From: Mucidula mucida
Taxonomy: Eukaryota; Basidiomycota; Agaricomycetes; Agaricales; Physalacriaceae
Assembly (NCBI GenBank): GCA_015501055.1
Contig: JADNYV010000033.1
Span: forward strand, 1-64,000
Length of the DNA: 64,000 nucleotides
Reading direction: 5' to 3'
A program made the translations under genes and the position numbers. Shown here piece by piece: positions 1-11,751 of the stretch. The notes beneath the pieces were generated by a model that was given only the letters and a program-made list of their open reading frames with translations, did no database searches and was not told the DNA's origin. Position 1 is the stretch's first letter; every line of letters begins with the position of its first letter.

Positions 1-2
1 AA

Positions 3-534
3 GAGTTGACGGTTGTCGATGTGGACTTTGATATTCCGCCTTACGATGAGGATGTACCCCTTGTCGTCCCTTCGCGTCCGCCGCTCCCTCCCCGCCCGCC
101 TCCGCCTCCGGGTGTCAAGCGCGCCTACCGTCGTCGAGCTCGGCGTCGTCTGCCCCTCTGCAGACATCATCCAAATCACGGGCGAGGCTGGTGAAATCGC
201 ACACGGGGCGCATAGCGTAAGAGCCCACTTAATCTCGGCTTGGCGCGCTCCCAGCAGCGGCTCCTCCAGCCTGTTCATTTGCAAGCTCGCCGCTTGAGCT
301 TACGTTCAGAGAGTCCAGAAACAGCCTCCCCAGCCAGAGAAAGAAGACAAAGCGTGGCTGGCATCGCAGCCCCCTCCGGTCCAGGACCTTAGACTGCTGA
401 GAAGGCGTCTACGGCACAAGCGAGACCAAGAGCAGGCGAAACGGCAGGCGCAAGCGGAGGCATCGGGAGTTGGTGAACGGGCTCTTGCAACAAGGGAAAG
501 AGCAGGAGCAAGCCGAAGGGGAGTCGATGAATGA
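3..534 (+). CDS. 3' end of a proline-rich gene, cut by the window edge
   Basis: Three exons fit one frame: up to 111, 164-216 and 310-534, with introns of 52 bp (112-163, ending ctctgcag) and 93 bp (217-309, donor GTAAGAG, acceptor ttcag). Phases agree across both joins. The visible C-terminal part starts with an acidic stretch, then a proline run (PPLPPRPPPPP), and ends in a strongly basic, glutamine- and alanine-rich helix-like tail rich in RR, KR and ER. I do not recognise the family. The 5' part lies outside the window, and the first donor (GTGTCA) is weak, so the model is tentative. An alternative is that only exon 3 is real. Confidence 0.4.
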
Positions 535-3500
535 ATGTGAAGTTGAGAACGCCTAGAGCGACGATTGTGTAGAACGGGCTGTAGTGGGGGGAGCGGAAGA
601 ACCCTTAGGGACATCGCAACGACAAAGTATCCAATGATACACAAATCTTCTTGTATCTTTGTATATATTGTATCAGTACGGTAGATATTTACATGACTGG
701 GATTTCATGGCATTAAAATTGTTTGACAAATACGATATCACTAGAAGCTGAGCGCCTAATGTCCTTCTGTTTATTGAATTTCGTCGTCTCCACGGTCACC
801 CTACACGCTACTAACAACAAAGGAAGACAATCGTTAGTAATTCTGTGCAAACATTCCTATCCCGCCTGTCCCTATCTGTTGTTGTTGAAACTTTTTCGTC
901 GGTTCGATTTTCTCCTCATCCTCCGTTCGAATTACGGTCATGATTGCATGCCGATTTAGGCTTGGATGCCGCCACGGATGTCAACCGCAGGGCGTCGATT
1001 CCTTTTAGATCATATAGTACGTTTGTAGCATCTTCAGGTGTATACTGAGATATATTTTGAACCGCCAGGATACCTTGAACGTGAGACTTGTGTAGGTCGT
1101 TTCGCTTTAGAAACCATCAAAGCGCGACCTCCTCGTGTTCGCGTAGGTTCGCGTTTTATCGCCTCTCAGTTCTGATGCACGCGGGCCGTAACACATGGAT
1201 CATTGTGGACGCATGTGGATTAACATGCGATAAGTCAAGTAAGCAACGGACCAAGATACGAGAGCGAGAGTACATAGTAGAGATAATACAGTTAGATAAA
1301 TACATACGAGTGCCCATCATGTCATGAACTGGAACTGATAGTCTCCGCGGAAGTGATATTGTCCACAGTGAGGAAGTGGACCTTCGGCGCAGCAGCGCCG
1401 AGCTGCATTATCGTCGAGGATTCCACAAGGTCGCTGGACGCGGGCTTATCAATGCTGCTCGAGCTCTGCCGACGGACAAATGCCGCTGCTTCCCGGTAAC
1501 GAGTTCTTTGTCGACAATTCCCGAATGTTCAGTACCAGAACCGCCTCGGGTTTCTTCGGCCTGGTCAATGTCAGAGGCAGGCGGATCGCTGTGTCGTGAT
1601 CTGAGTGTGTAGAGAACAGGGAAGAGGAGGCTGCTGCTTACCATGGTCGCGATCTAGGTAGTCGTCCCCCTGAAGCTGTATCAGCTGATCGAGGCGCAAC
1701 GGATGGCTCGACGCGATGACGCGACTTGATTGGTCCATGGTATGCGTTGGGTAACGTCAAATCGAATGAGGGAAAAGTCGGACAGCGGGAGCCTATAGCA
1801 GTGCATGTAAGCGCTGACCGCGAAAAGAAGCAAAGGAATGGCGCACCATGGGAGATTCTCCTGCCATGTCGGGTCGTACTTCACGTCGTCTGACGGCGGA
1901 GGTGCGACCGGCTTCTGATTCGCTGCTTGATAGATACGTCCAGCGTTCGGAGGGGCGACGATGCTGGAAGACCAGATACAGAGTCGACTAAAAAGAATGA
2001 GCTGGTGAAACGTGTGCCTGTAAAAGACGTACTGTGGAATTGGATGCGTCGGGTGTCTGCACTCCTGGTAACGAAAGGAACATTAATGAGTCGTACAGCA
2101 GAGACGGAGGATCACTTACATGTTGGTGGGAGGGAATGGATATCGATTGCATGCCATCGGGGTCGCCTTTATAGAATCAGGGAAACAACAGCTCCGGGAA
2201 CTGAACAATGGAAAACCGTAAACGGCATGTCAGGCACGCGGCGGCCTGCTTCCAAAAGTAGCACAACAGCTAACAGCAGTAACAGCACCGTCGAAAAAGG
2301 ACAATGGGCAAGGCAGCGTTTACACCGCCTTCAGACGCGAAATGATCTCAAAGCACGTCGCCTCTTCCCGCAGCCGCCGAGACATACCGGGTCAGCGGGC
2401 AGCAGAGCATAGAGGATGGTGAGCTGTAAGAGTCGCGATACAGAGCTCATATGGCGATGGGAGGATGAGCCCGGATGTCCTGGTCATGATGGTGACTGCC
2501 AAGATCGATGGACTGCCTCCGGATCATCAAGATTCCCCCCACATAAGGTAACTATTCTTAAAGGAAGAAGAACACCGCGACTTGTGATACTTATGTGCGT
2601 CTTGCAAACACCATAACCTGACCATAATCTTGCTCAAAATGACCCCCTGCGTCAGGACAAGTTTAGTCGGAAATTCCCGATCAAGCGTACGTAGATCACG
2701 GTCTTATGCCAACTGGTGGTTTGACTCTTTTCGGAGCTCTCTGCATCGTTAGCCACCCCTCAGAAATGGACACTTCGTATTTGCCGCGCTGCGGCCAGTC
2801 ATGCTAAGATTTGTATGACACTTACCAGGATCCGGATACACATACTTGCTGTGGTACAAGCGGTGCACAATGCGAAAAGATTGACACGCAATTTGCTGCG
2901 GTTAGATGGAAGCCCGCTGTCAATGAGGTTGCGTATCCCCGCTTCTTTTTTCGAGGTCCACAAGCCCTTGGTTATTTGGTACACTGCCCAGCCACAGCGC
3001 GATGAGTTGCGCGATCGTAAAACCTTGCTCTGAAGATCAGTTTGAACAACAATCACGACAGCGTTTTCTAGTAGACCTCCTTCCAGATGTACTTCTGTGG
3101 GTCTTTCAACCATATTCTATCTGTTTCTGTGCCTCCTTAGCTCCTGATGCGGCTCAAACCCCGATGCAGTCAGTCGGCTTGTCATCATGTTCCACCAAGT
3201 GCCACCACACGCCCGTGGCTCGTCTCTTCTCTATCCTATTGATGATTGAAAATCCGTAAGTGGCGCAGGAGATACCCTGAGTCAAAGCGGCCAGTATACA
3301 TGCAACGAAGTTATTCCTTTGGCTGGAGAATGATTTCATTTCTACACTGAAACTGCATACAGCGTCGGCTAGGATCTTGGTGTTGATTCGTTTGACTTTC
3401 AACAGCCCATTTCGTGCCCCTTAGACAATACCAAGGTTTCAAAATCTACATCTCCGAGTGAAAGTAGGCGCAAATCATGCTTTGGAGATGAGGTACGCGC

Positions 3501-5059
3501 ACTCGTGTCCCAAAGCGCTTTGTACCATCTACAGCTCTTTTAGGGGCTGACATCGTGCTTCGCCAACGTTCTGAATCGGCCCGGTGAAGCGACAGGTGGC
3601 AAGTCTACCTGTCCTGCAGCCTTCGTAGACGCCAGAAGTCATCATCCGATTACTAGAAGTCTTTACAGGCGACACGACAACAAGGTTTTGAGTTTGTCAA
3701 TGAACTGAACGCTGTAGCGGAACAATATCGACATGATGTCAAGAAGTCTAGCGTATCGGCCACACCAGTTGCTGTGAGGGTGCTGTGACCGTATTACACT
3801 GCCGTACATCCAGGCTTCTCATGTACATGCTCGTTGTTTTTTAGAGACGACCAGTTGAAGAGCAGCTCATTTATAACTTGACGTACGTGCCATTCGAAGG
3901 TCGAACGAAGGAGAACACGTCTAAACACGCTCACGGTACTGGTCGAAGAACCTCTCCGAAAGTGATTGCCGAATTTGGCCGACGTTTGGTGGCACGTGGA
4001 CGTTTCTCACTTTCTCATTAACGATCACTTTGCGTTAAAGCATACTGCATCACAGTTCCAGAAGAATTGAAGCCTTAAACAACAGTCAGTAATCATACTC
4101 CTCTCTTTCATGAACTAAGATCCCGCAGGCACCCATTGTAAATAGTAAGTCCGACAAATTTACTTCAAAATACTAGGGACGCGCCGTACAACAGTCCGCT
4201 CTAGTGACGCGTCAAGCGGTTGTCGAGGTACTCATCTGTATGGCTTGCGTAAACGGCTATCAAGGTTCAGATCCGAGCAGTCTTTACCCTTTCCTCCTTC
4301 CCCCAGTTCACATACCGTCAGAATCATTACAGCCAGCAGGCGAACGACAGCCATTTCAAACGTTGCTCTCTGTACTAAACAGCGTATTGACTTAGAGACA
4401 TAACAGAGACCACGACTCGTGTGGAATTCTGTGCGAACTGCGCCCTTTCTTTACTCAAGCCTACAGGAGCGCCAAAGACGCGCACCGAGCGCGTGGAAGC
4501 TCCTGCGCCGACGTATCGCGCTAGTTTTGAACGTGGACTATGGCTATTGCTACGGCTACAGCGCGACGACTTGCATTTCACAAACGCTGCAACAGCTCTT
4601 GGGCAGTGTTCATCCCGAGGTATGTCTTGGATCTTGTTTGACGCCTTGTAGTCCATTCGATGGATTCAGACGCCCAGCCACGCCTTGCTAAATTTGACTT
4701 CAACTCGTTTGCAGCCTCTCTCACACCGGATCGCTGCCTGACGACCCACGTCTCATGTTCCCAGCGCGTTTCTTCGTTTCATTCTGTTGGAACATTTGAA
4801 CTTCCAGGTTCACAACGCGGGTACGTCGTGAGACGTACGTGTAAAGGCCGTCTCAGATGTCGTGTGTTGAATGAGTTGATCAAAGAAAAGCAGCTTACAG
4901 ACCTAACATCGATCTCAAAGCTGTAGAACTTCTCACGCTAAAGGATCTACCGAAAAGGCGCAGAAAAACGGGAGTACAGCGACGAAAACCATTGCGGACT
5001 AAAGCGTAGGCACCCTCTAGCCTGTTTCTTTAAGCTCTCTTCTTTCGCTGACTTGCGCT
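535..5059. other. Long stretch without a supported gene
   Basis: Only short open frames occur. The longest (1927-2412, 161 codons, no ATG start) shows no recognisable domain and no convincing splice extension. No LTR, inverted repeat, tRNA or other structure was recognised here. The stretch may contain decayed sequence. Confidence 0.4.
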
Positions 5060-6190
5060 TTATTCTTCGAAAGTCTGAAAACGATACTTAAGGACTAGAT
5101 TTATTTCACTTTGACACAGACTTCAATCTAATACATGTCGCTTCGCCAGGACTCGGGACCCGCGACAAACTGTTTGGAACGGTGATTTACGAGAAGTTGA
5201 AACTCTCGAGGTTGAACCTGCACCCATGCATCGTTAGCCCATTCCACTGACTGTTACCGAGTCGGAAATGCTTACCCAGCGGGTCCGGTGGCGCATCCAG
5301 AGCCGCCGCCGGTAACAATCGTGGCGCCATTGGTGCAGCGATCGTGCGCGCCGCCAGACTCGAAGAAGTTGGCGTGGTTGGGGACTCCGGAGTAGCTGAT
5401 GGACTTGGCGGAGCCGCCGTTGGTGAGGAAGACACACGAGCCCGCGCTCACACCGGGGCTCCTGGCGATGACAGACCCTCCACAGTTCGCGCCGGAGAAC
5501 CACACGAAGTCAGCCCCCAACGCCCCGGGGGCGGCGGCGGCGACGAGGAGAGCGCTGGCGATGAAGGCGATGTTGAATTGCATTCTGTTTGTTTGGTAGC
5601 TTCTCGAAAAAAAGCGGGGGTGAGTTTGCAAAATCGGCGGAGAGAGACTGGAAATGCTAACCTAATCAAAAGCACGATGAGGAGCTGAATGAAAAGCATC
5701 CAAGAGGGTAGGCTTTTATACGTTCTCCGTTGCTAAGAATACCCAAAACCAGCTATGATGACAGCGGGAAGACAGTAAGGAAAAAGTGCATACAGGTCAC
5801 GCTCCCATGGAGGAACCGGAGAAGTATGCGATGTTACCAACAACATCGGGATCGCATGCGGCGGCGTGTGGTCCCCATCTAGGATTCGTATAAGACTTTG
5901 ATTCGCATCTCCGTCATGTGCAACTCATCATAACTGGGGAGGTAGTACTTCATTCAATTTCAGGCCGTGTACTCTACCTACAGCAGGGTGATTCAAGAAG
6001 AGTAAGCAATATATCTCATTCGGTTTTTCCACTACTGAGAGCTCAAACTCGGTCTCGTGCACCTTACATTTAACGGTTCTGCGGCAATTACTGTTAGTTA
6101 TGTACGTTACGCACGTTGGACGATACGAATCTACTTCTTCCTGGTACACCATCCGGCCACGGCGATGTACGCTACAAGCACCCTTAATTT
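5060..6190. repeat. Left arm of a large inverted repeat
   Basis: The reverse complement of this arm matches 7,930-9,060. From about 5,130 to 5,960 the match to 8,160-8,990 is nearly perfect; I saw only isolated substitutions (for example actttg against actctg near 5,900 and 8,215). Matching positions sum to 14,118, so the palindrome centre is near 7,059. Outside the core the similarity continues but decays on both sides: the outer edge fades near 5,060. The inner part (6,030-6,125) matches 7,985-8,080 with small indels. Confidence 0.9.
5187..5583 (-). CDS. Small secreted protein, copy 1
   Basis: The 112-residue product is made from two exons (5583-5276 and 5217-5187) separated by a 58-bp GT-AG intron. 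It starts at the second ATG of the open frame (MQFNIAFIAS), because this gives a classic signal peptide of about 23 residues ending in ALG. The mature part is rich in glycine and serine, has four cysteines (in NCGG, GSCV, DRCT and GCAT) and ends LESFNFS. The upstream TATAAAA box lies at about 5714-5720. The product is probably exported and disulfide-bonded. I do not recognise a named family; it resembles fungal small secreted proteins in size and composition only. The coding sequence appears identical to the mirror copy at 8,535. Confidence 0.8.
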
Positions 6191-7929
6191 CGCAGCTCAA
6201 TACAGTACGCAGTGCGAGTCGTGGATGAATAGGACTCTGCTTCACCGTCAATTGCGACAGGCTCGCAGTCTGAGTCTAGACGAGAACCTACGACCTCGGC
6301 ACTTGATCTTTTGTTTTGAATGGGAAAACCATTCGTTCATTTGAATTTGTCGCAGCAAAGGTCACGATGAAAGGACCATGCTGACCGATCGTTCCTCAAA
6401 AGCATCTTTCGTTATTATGCAGGCAGCTCCAGGCCGCTCAGCGCGGTAACATGACGTCGTTTCATTCATAGTTATCCCCCCTCCGAGTCGACTCTGCCTG
6501 TCTGTCCAATGTTGGTATATGAAGCGCCACCATCGCCGCACAAGTTACGAACGATGCTGCACAGCCGTGCGCCAACCCAAAACCCTGAGATTACGAACCT
6601 TAAGTCTTTGTACAGAGTTGCACGAATCCCGCCACATGAAACCAATAACAGCCTCAACAAGGACTATATTTGCTCAAGGTTTCATCCTCGTTGAACCGCC
6701 GCGGCCGCGCGAACTAGAAGTGCACAACTTTAGAGTTAACAACTTTCCGACTTGAGTTATGGCATACAAAATGTAGCTACGTATGTACTCCAAAAACCTA
6801 ACCTTGACAAAGATCAGGTTCGCCATTGTAGACGAGCCATTTATCACGATGAACATACAAAGTACAGAATGGACATAGTAGTTAACAACATCTGTGGAGG
6901 AAGCCAATCGCATCCAGTGATGTGTGGCGCCCACAAAATGGATCGAGTGCGTGATCTTGGTGACATTGGATTGTCGAGTAACGAAGAGCTTTCCGGGGCC
7001 GTTCTGACTGGCAGCACATGACCGACCCTGCCCAATGCCGCTGAGCAAATTAGTCCAACAACAGCTGAAAACTTCAACCCATCGGGATGGAACTGCCATA
7101 ATCCCGTCGTACCTCGTAAGCATGCCTCCCCCTCCCCGTTTCAGTCGCTGCACTCCGGCTGCGTACCCGCTGTAAAACATCGGGAAAGGAATTGCGCCGC
7201 AAAAGCGGTCCCGTGTTCATATAGTTCCTTTTTCGTGCTTCCTCCGACGCTGATAAGTCGGGAAAGGCATCACAATATCACCACACATGACTAGCGAGAA
7301 TAAACGTGATGACAGTATTTCTGATAGAGTAGTCGTCGGAGGTATAAGCAGGAACCGAAGAGTAAGTATCTCATAACCATAATCCGGGACCAAGTGCCCT
7401 CTTACGAAGGCATGAAAGCTTCACTTTTGAATAGTTCATTGGTGGTTCTGACAGCGGCTCGCCTCAAATAATATGACGAACTGAATTGGATAGAGACCAG
7501 GTAAATCGCGAAAGGAGTCACCAGATTTCATGGCAGGCGCGATAGGTTTTAGAATCTTGATGGCAAGAGACCAATAATAGGCCTCTCCCGGTTAGTCAAG
7601 TGTTCCATGAGAGATGAACCTAGCAATAGGTCTCAAGTCGCTCGCTTGCGAGCAACATCGACTCGGAGGCGTCTACCCGCTGGCTGTCACACCGCCGCGC
7701 CTATACCAATCCTGCTCTTAGTCGAAGCGGCGTCGTCCCGAATATACACGGCGATACACCATGTATACTGCGATGAAGCACGTTCCGCTCCTCTCAGAGT
7801 CAACAAGCGCCTGAGGTATGGAGCTCCAAGTTCCCGGGGCCTAGTAATTGGCCGTTTCTTGCGCCACCCTACTGCAGGTAGAGCACAAGGCCTGAAAATC
7901 GAAATAAAATAATTATTACCTGATGAGTT
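6191..7929. other. Spacer of the palindrome, no supported gene
   Basis: This central part of the inverted repeat shows no convincing coding sequence. The open frame 6674-7180 on the minus strand has no ATG-based gene structure or recognisable domain. The piece at about 7,819-7,966 is a diverged direct repeat of 8,085-8,230, so the right arm carries an extra tandem copy of its inner end. Confidence 0.5.
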
Positions 7930-8230
7930 GCGCATGACAGAGATGCGAATCAGAATCCTGCAAGAATCGTGACCTATCGTCCACCGTGAGTAACGTACAT
8001 AAGTAGCAGTAATTGCCGCAGAACCGTTGAATGTAAGGTGCACGAGCCCGAGTTTGAGGCCTCAGACGTCCCAAAATCACCTGAGGTATAGAGCTTCCGG
8101 GGCCTAATGAGTGGTTCTTTCTTGCGCCACCCTGCTGGAGGTAGAGTACACGGCCTGAAATTGAATGAAGTACTACCTCCCCAGTTATGATGAGTTGCAC
8201 ATGACGGAGATGCGAATCAGAGTCTTATAC
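7819..8230 (+). repeat. Tandem pair of diverged ~145-bp direct repeats
   Basis: Positions 7,819-7,966 and 8,085-8,230 share the order of several blocks: cccggggcctagt or ttccggggcctaatg, tcttgcgccaccct, aggtagag, ggcctgaaa, tgatgagttgc and gatgcgaatcag. The second copy belongs to the near-identical palindrome arm; the first is more diverged. Confidence 0.75.
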
Positions 8231-8397
8231 GAATCCTAGATGGGGACCACACGCCGCCGCATGCGATCCCGATGTTGTTGGTAACATCGCATACTTCTCC
8301 GGTTCCTCCATGGGAGCGTGACCTGTATGCACTTTTTCCTTACTGTCTTCCCGCTGTCATCATAGCTGGTTTTGGGTATTCTTAGCAACGGAGAACG

Positions 8398-8404
8398 TAT
8401 AAAA
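8398..8404 (+). promoter_or_regulatory. TATA box of small secreted protein copy 2
   Basis: TATAAAA lies 137 bp upstream of the ATG. An identical box is found in the mirror arm, so both copies keep a full core promoter. Confidence 0.55.
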
Positions 8405-8534
8405 GCCTACCCTCTTGGATGCTTTTCATTCAGCTCCTCATCGTGCTTTTGATTAGGTTAGCATTTCCAGTCTCTCTCCGCCGATTTTGCAAACTCACCC
8501 CCGCTTTTTTTCGAGAAGCTACCAAACAAACAGA

Positions 8535-8931
8535 ATGCAATTCAACATCGCCTTCATCGCCAGCGCTCTCCTCGTCGCCGCCGCCGCCCCCGGGGCGTTG
8601 GGGGCTGACTTCGTGTGGTTCTCCGGCGCGAACTGTGGAGGGTCTGTCATCGCCAGGAGCCCCGGTGTGAGCGCGGGCTCGTGTGTCTTCCTCACCAACG
8701 GCGGCTCCGCCAAGTCCATCAGCTACTCCGGAGTCCCCAACCACGCCAACTTCTTCGAGTCTGGCGGCGCGCACGATCGCTGCACCAATGGCGCCACGAT
8801 TGTTACCGGCGGCGGCTCTGGATGCGCCACCGGACCCGCTGGGTAAGCATTTCCGACTCGGTAACAGTCAGTGGAATGGGCTAACGATGCATGGGTGCAG
8901 GTTCAACCTCGAGAGTTTCAACTTCTCGTAA
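8535..8931 (+). CDS. Small secreted protein, copy 2
   Basis: Exons 8535-8842 and 8901-8931 join across a 58-bp intron (gtaagc...gtgcag) to give a 112-residue protein. It reads the same as the inverted copy at 5,187-5,583: signal peptide, a mature glycine- and serine-rich chain with four cysteines, and the C-terminal tail FNLESFNFS from the tiny second exon. The start was chosen at the ATG that opens directly with the signal peptide; an upstream start at 8,487 (not ATG) would bury it. Both copies appear intact and each has its own promoter. Function unknown. Confidence 0.8.
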
Positions 8932-9060
8932 ATCACCGTTCCAAACAGTTTGTCGCGGGTCCCGAGTCCTGGCGAAGCGACATGTATTAGATTGAAGTCT
9001 GTGTCAAAGTGAAATAGATCTAGTTCTTGAGTATTGTTGCAAAACTTTGACAGAATCAAA

Positions 9061-10805
9061 TGTACAAAATTCAACGGGATCCCAGATATATAGACATCGG
9101 AAGCGAGAAATCGGTGTAGCGCCGAATGTCCTATAGTGTGGCCGCCAAAGTCAAAGTCGATGACTGAAAGACATTGATGGAGATGGAGGTTGACATTTCA
9201 GTTGGGCGACGGACACGTTATGTTGAAACAGATCACCCAGTGTTGTGTCTTGGGTGAAGCTAAATGAAGAGCAAAGATGTTAACTCGAAGCACAAGAGCG
9301 AGCGAATACACTTAGGTCCGTCGCGCTTTCCAATTCGTCGGGAACGGACGCGCGTTGCCCAAGGTCTCGCCAGCCGCCAGCATCAGCAGTTCGATGTAAC
9401 AGCCTATCCCCCTTGAATTGAAGTCAGATGAAGAAGGAAGGAAAACATACCGAATCCAGGCAGCACAAGAGCAGCAGTGAGCCAGCCAGCGATAATGTTT
9501 GTCCAGTGGGTGTCGAGTCCATCAGACTGTGCTGCTATGGCTGAACGCTGCCCTGTAGGGAAATTAATCTATCAAGCCTGGTGCAGACTCAACTCATACG
9601 CCCATATGAGAGTGGAGGTCAAGGATCCTGCAGTGTCAAGTCAGGAAAGATATGGAAAGATATGCCAGGACGATAACATGCTCACTCGACATCTAGCTTG
9701 TCGCTGTTTGAACCTACTTGACAGTTCTAATGGCTGTTAAATGTCAATCTAAAGGTCACTATGTATAGTGTCTAATCCTGCATTGCGCCCAGTCCACAAT
9801 GCCGCATTTTGAAACAGCTTAGGGCGCATCCCCGGCACGAATCTGTCCGATTGATCTCTGTCGCTTATTCTAGGTGGTGGAGAGGGCATAGGGCACTGAC
9901 CTATGATATCCTCGGCATGTAACGGAAGTGAAACGGCGTCGTAACAGCGGTGGACCATCTTTGACGTTGTTCACCAACTAAAGGTGGCGGCTGACCACGC
10001 CATTGCACGAGCATGCGTTGAACCGTTCTCTGTTGCTGGGTCCACGAGGTACGGACTGGAAAGTACAGCAGCTTCCAATACTTGGCTATCCTTTTCTGCG
10101 TGTAGGTAGAGTAAGCCGTAGGGCAGGTTTGCCCTGGCGCGGAAGACAGGGAGTATAGCTGCAAAGTAGTAACAGCACCGTCAAAAACAATCTATGCTGG
10201 TTGTCACTGTCAAAAAAGGGTGCCTGTTTGCGCTATTGCACGGACGTGAAGGTACCAATAAGAGATAGGCACACCTTTTTCCAGAGTTTGCCTCACCGTT
10301 GTCGTAGGCAGCGACGGCGACACATCAGTAATCTTAAGTATAGGAAGCAAAATTGAAAGCCTCCGACTTCATCCAGAATGGAATACGTACGTCACAAACC
10401 GGTCACTGAACTCTTCAGAAGACAGTTGGCATCGCGGGGATTGCCTGAAAGATTTGAATGTGGTAATTATCTAGACACTCGCCGTTGTATAGATGAGCAA
10501 GTCACTAATTGCCGCATTCCAACATTACCCTTAATATCAGCATAAGAAAAAACTCCGGCGGCTTCGTTCTCATTGGCACGTACACCTGACGCGGAAGCCG
10601 CATTGTTTTCAGACACCTAGGAGGACCATTTGAATCCAATTCAGAGCCCGTTCTAGCCTCAGTCGTAGCAGCTTTGTGCCCATTGCCATCCGCATCAGCA
10701 TCATGATGAGCGGTAGTCTTGACTGTCTCCTGCCCATCATGCCTCCCATCCGTGGCTGCCAATCGGGAAAATAACATCTTAAAGAACGGGATGATATCAC
10801 TGCAT
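9061..10805. other. Gene-poor stretch
   Basis: No open frame with recognisable domain content or a consistent exon chain was found between the palindrome and the LTR sequences. Confidence 0.4.
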
Positions 10806-11206
10806 TGTTAGCGACTGACTTTAGCCACAAGACTAAACCAGGTACCACAGCAAGAACTAAAGGAGAAAGTGTTCGTGTTTGTAAGACTAGGCTAGGCCAG
10901 GTGTATAAATGAGATTGGAACTAAAGTACAATAATACTACACTACTGCTTATATACTAGTAAGCCTGTGTTTGGGACTCCTTGTCCATATGTGTTTCCGC
11001 TAGGGCTAACTCCACGCCCTTGACCCAGTGTTGTATGCTACTAGTCCGTGAAACCATTAAATACAAGTGGTAACTGCATGTAAGTAATAATACTGAAACA
11101 ACCATGTGTGCTATGAGTGTCGGTGGTGTGTATACAATAGGGAGTCCATGAGGTATCGGCATGTATGATGTCATCCATGTGTTGGGTGTGTGTCCGACAT
11201 GAGTAC
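10806..11206 (-). repeat. Truncated LTR in inverted orientation
   Basis: Starting with TGTTAGCGAC (the reverse complement of the LTR end GTCGCTAACA), this 401-bp segment is the reverse complement of the retrotransposon LTR from its position ~132 to its end. It includes the TATATA core and the R region. The first ~131 bp of U3 are missing, and the segment abuts the intact 5' LTR head to head at 11,206/11,207. The broken end reads catgagtac, equivalent to gtactcatg inside the LTR. Confidence 0.9.
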
Positions 11207-11737
11207 TGTTATGAATCGCCATATTTTCACATTTTCACATCTTATCATATCTTATCGGGGGCCTTGTCTTATCAACCAGCGGACTGTTTCATCATCTGTT
11301 TCGTCACCAATCATACTCCTTTTCATTACCGAAGCCGTACTCATGTCGGACACACGTCCAACACATGGATGACATCATACATGCCGATACCTCATGGACT
11401 CCCTATTGTATACACACCGCCGACACTCGTAGCACACATGGTTGTTTCAGTATTATTACTTACATGCAGTTACCACTCGTATTTAATGGTTTCATGGACT
11501 AGTAGCATACAACACTGGGTCAAGGGCGTGGAGTTAACCCTAGCAGAAACACGTATGGACAAGGAGTCCCAAACACAGACTTACTAGTATATAAGCAGTA
11601 GTGTAGTATCATTGTACTTTAGTTCCGATCTCGTTTATACACCTGGCCTAGCCTAGTCTTACAAACACAAACACTTTACTCCTTAAGTTCTTGCTGTGGT
11701 ACCTGGTTGAGTCTCGTGGCTTAGTCAGTCGCTAACA
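11207..11737 (+). repeat. 5' LTR
   Basis: 531 bp, TGTTATGAAT to GTCGCTAACA. It is a direct repeat of 17,161-17,690 with scattered, mostly transition differences. TATATAA is at 11,588-11,594, and the predicted transcript start is at about 11,621. Confidence 0.95.
11588..11621 (+). promoter_or_regulatory. LTR core promoter: TATA box and predicted start site
   Basis: TATATAA at 11,588 is followed 33 bp later by AGTTCCGATCT at 11,621. This is the expected distance to a transcription start and places the 5' end of the element's RNA exactly on the sequence complementary to the primer binding site. Confidence 0.6.
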
Positions 11738-11739
11738 GA

Positions 11740-11751
11740 AGATCGGAACTA
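11740..11751 (+). promoter_or_regulatory. Primer binding site, predicted self-priming type
   Basis: The sequence AGATCGGAACTA starts 2 bp after the 5' LTR. It is the exact complement of TAGTTCCGATCT (11,620-11,631) at the predicted 5' end of the transcript. I did not recognise a tRNA 3' end here. In the Tf1/sushi group, reverse transcription is primed by the 5' end of the element's own mRNA folding onto such a site. Confidence 0.65.

Larger units (their letters stand above)
7930..9060. repeat. Right arm of the large inverted repeat
   Basis: This is the mirror image of 5,060-6,190. The near-identical core is 8,160-8,990 and includes promoter, both exons, the intron and the 3' flank of the secreted protein gene. 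Beyond 8,990 the match becomes imperfect (gtgaaatagatctagt against gtgaaataaatctagt) and is lost by about 9,060. Confidence 0.9.

Noticed and set aside
1927..2412. 161-codon open frame as a gene
   Set aside because: No ATG start, no domain, composition rich in S, T and R as expected for chance frames, and no splice extension.
11165..11587. Open frame of 140 codons as a gene
   Set aside because: It lies in the LTR and is repeated at 17,218-17,541 and, inverted, at 10,956-11,222; it is just translated LTR sequence.
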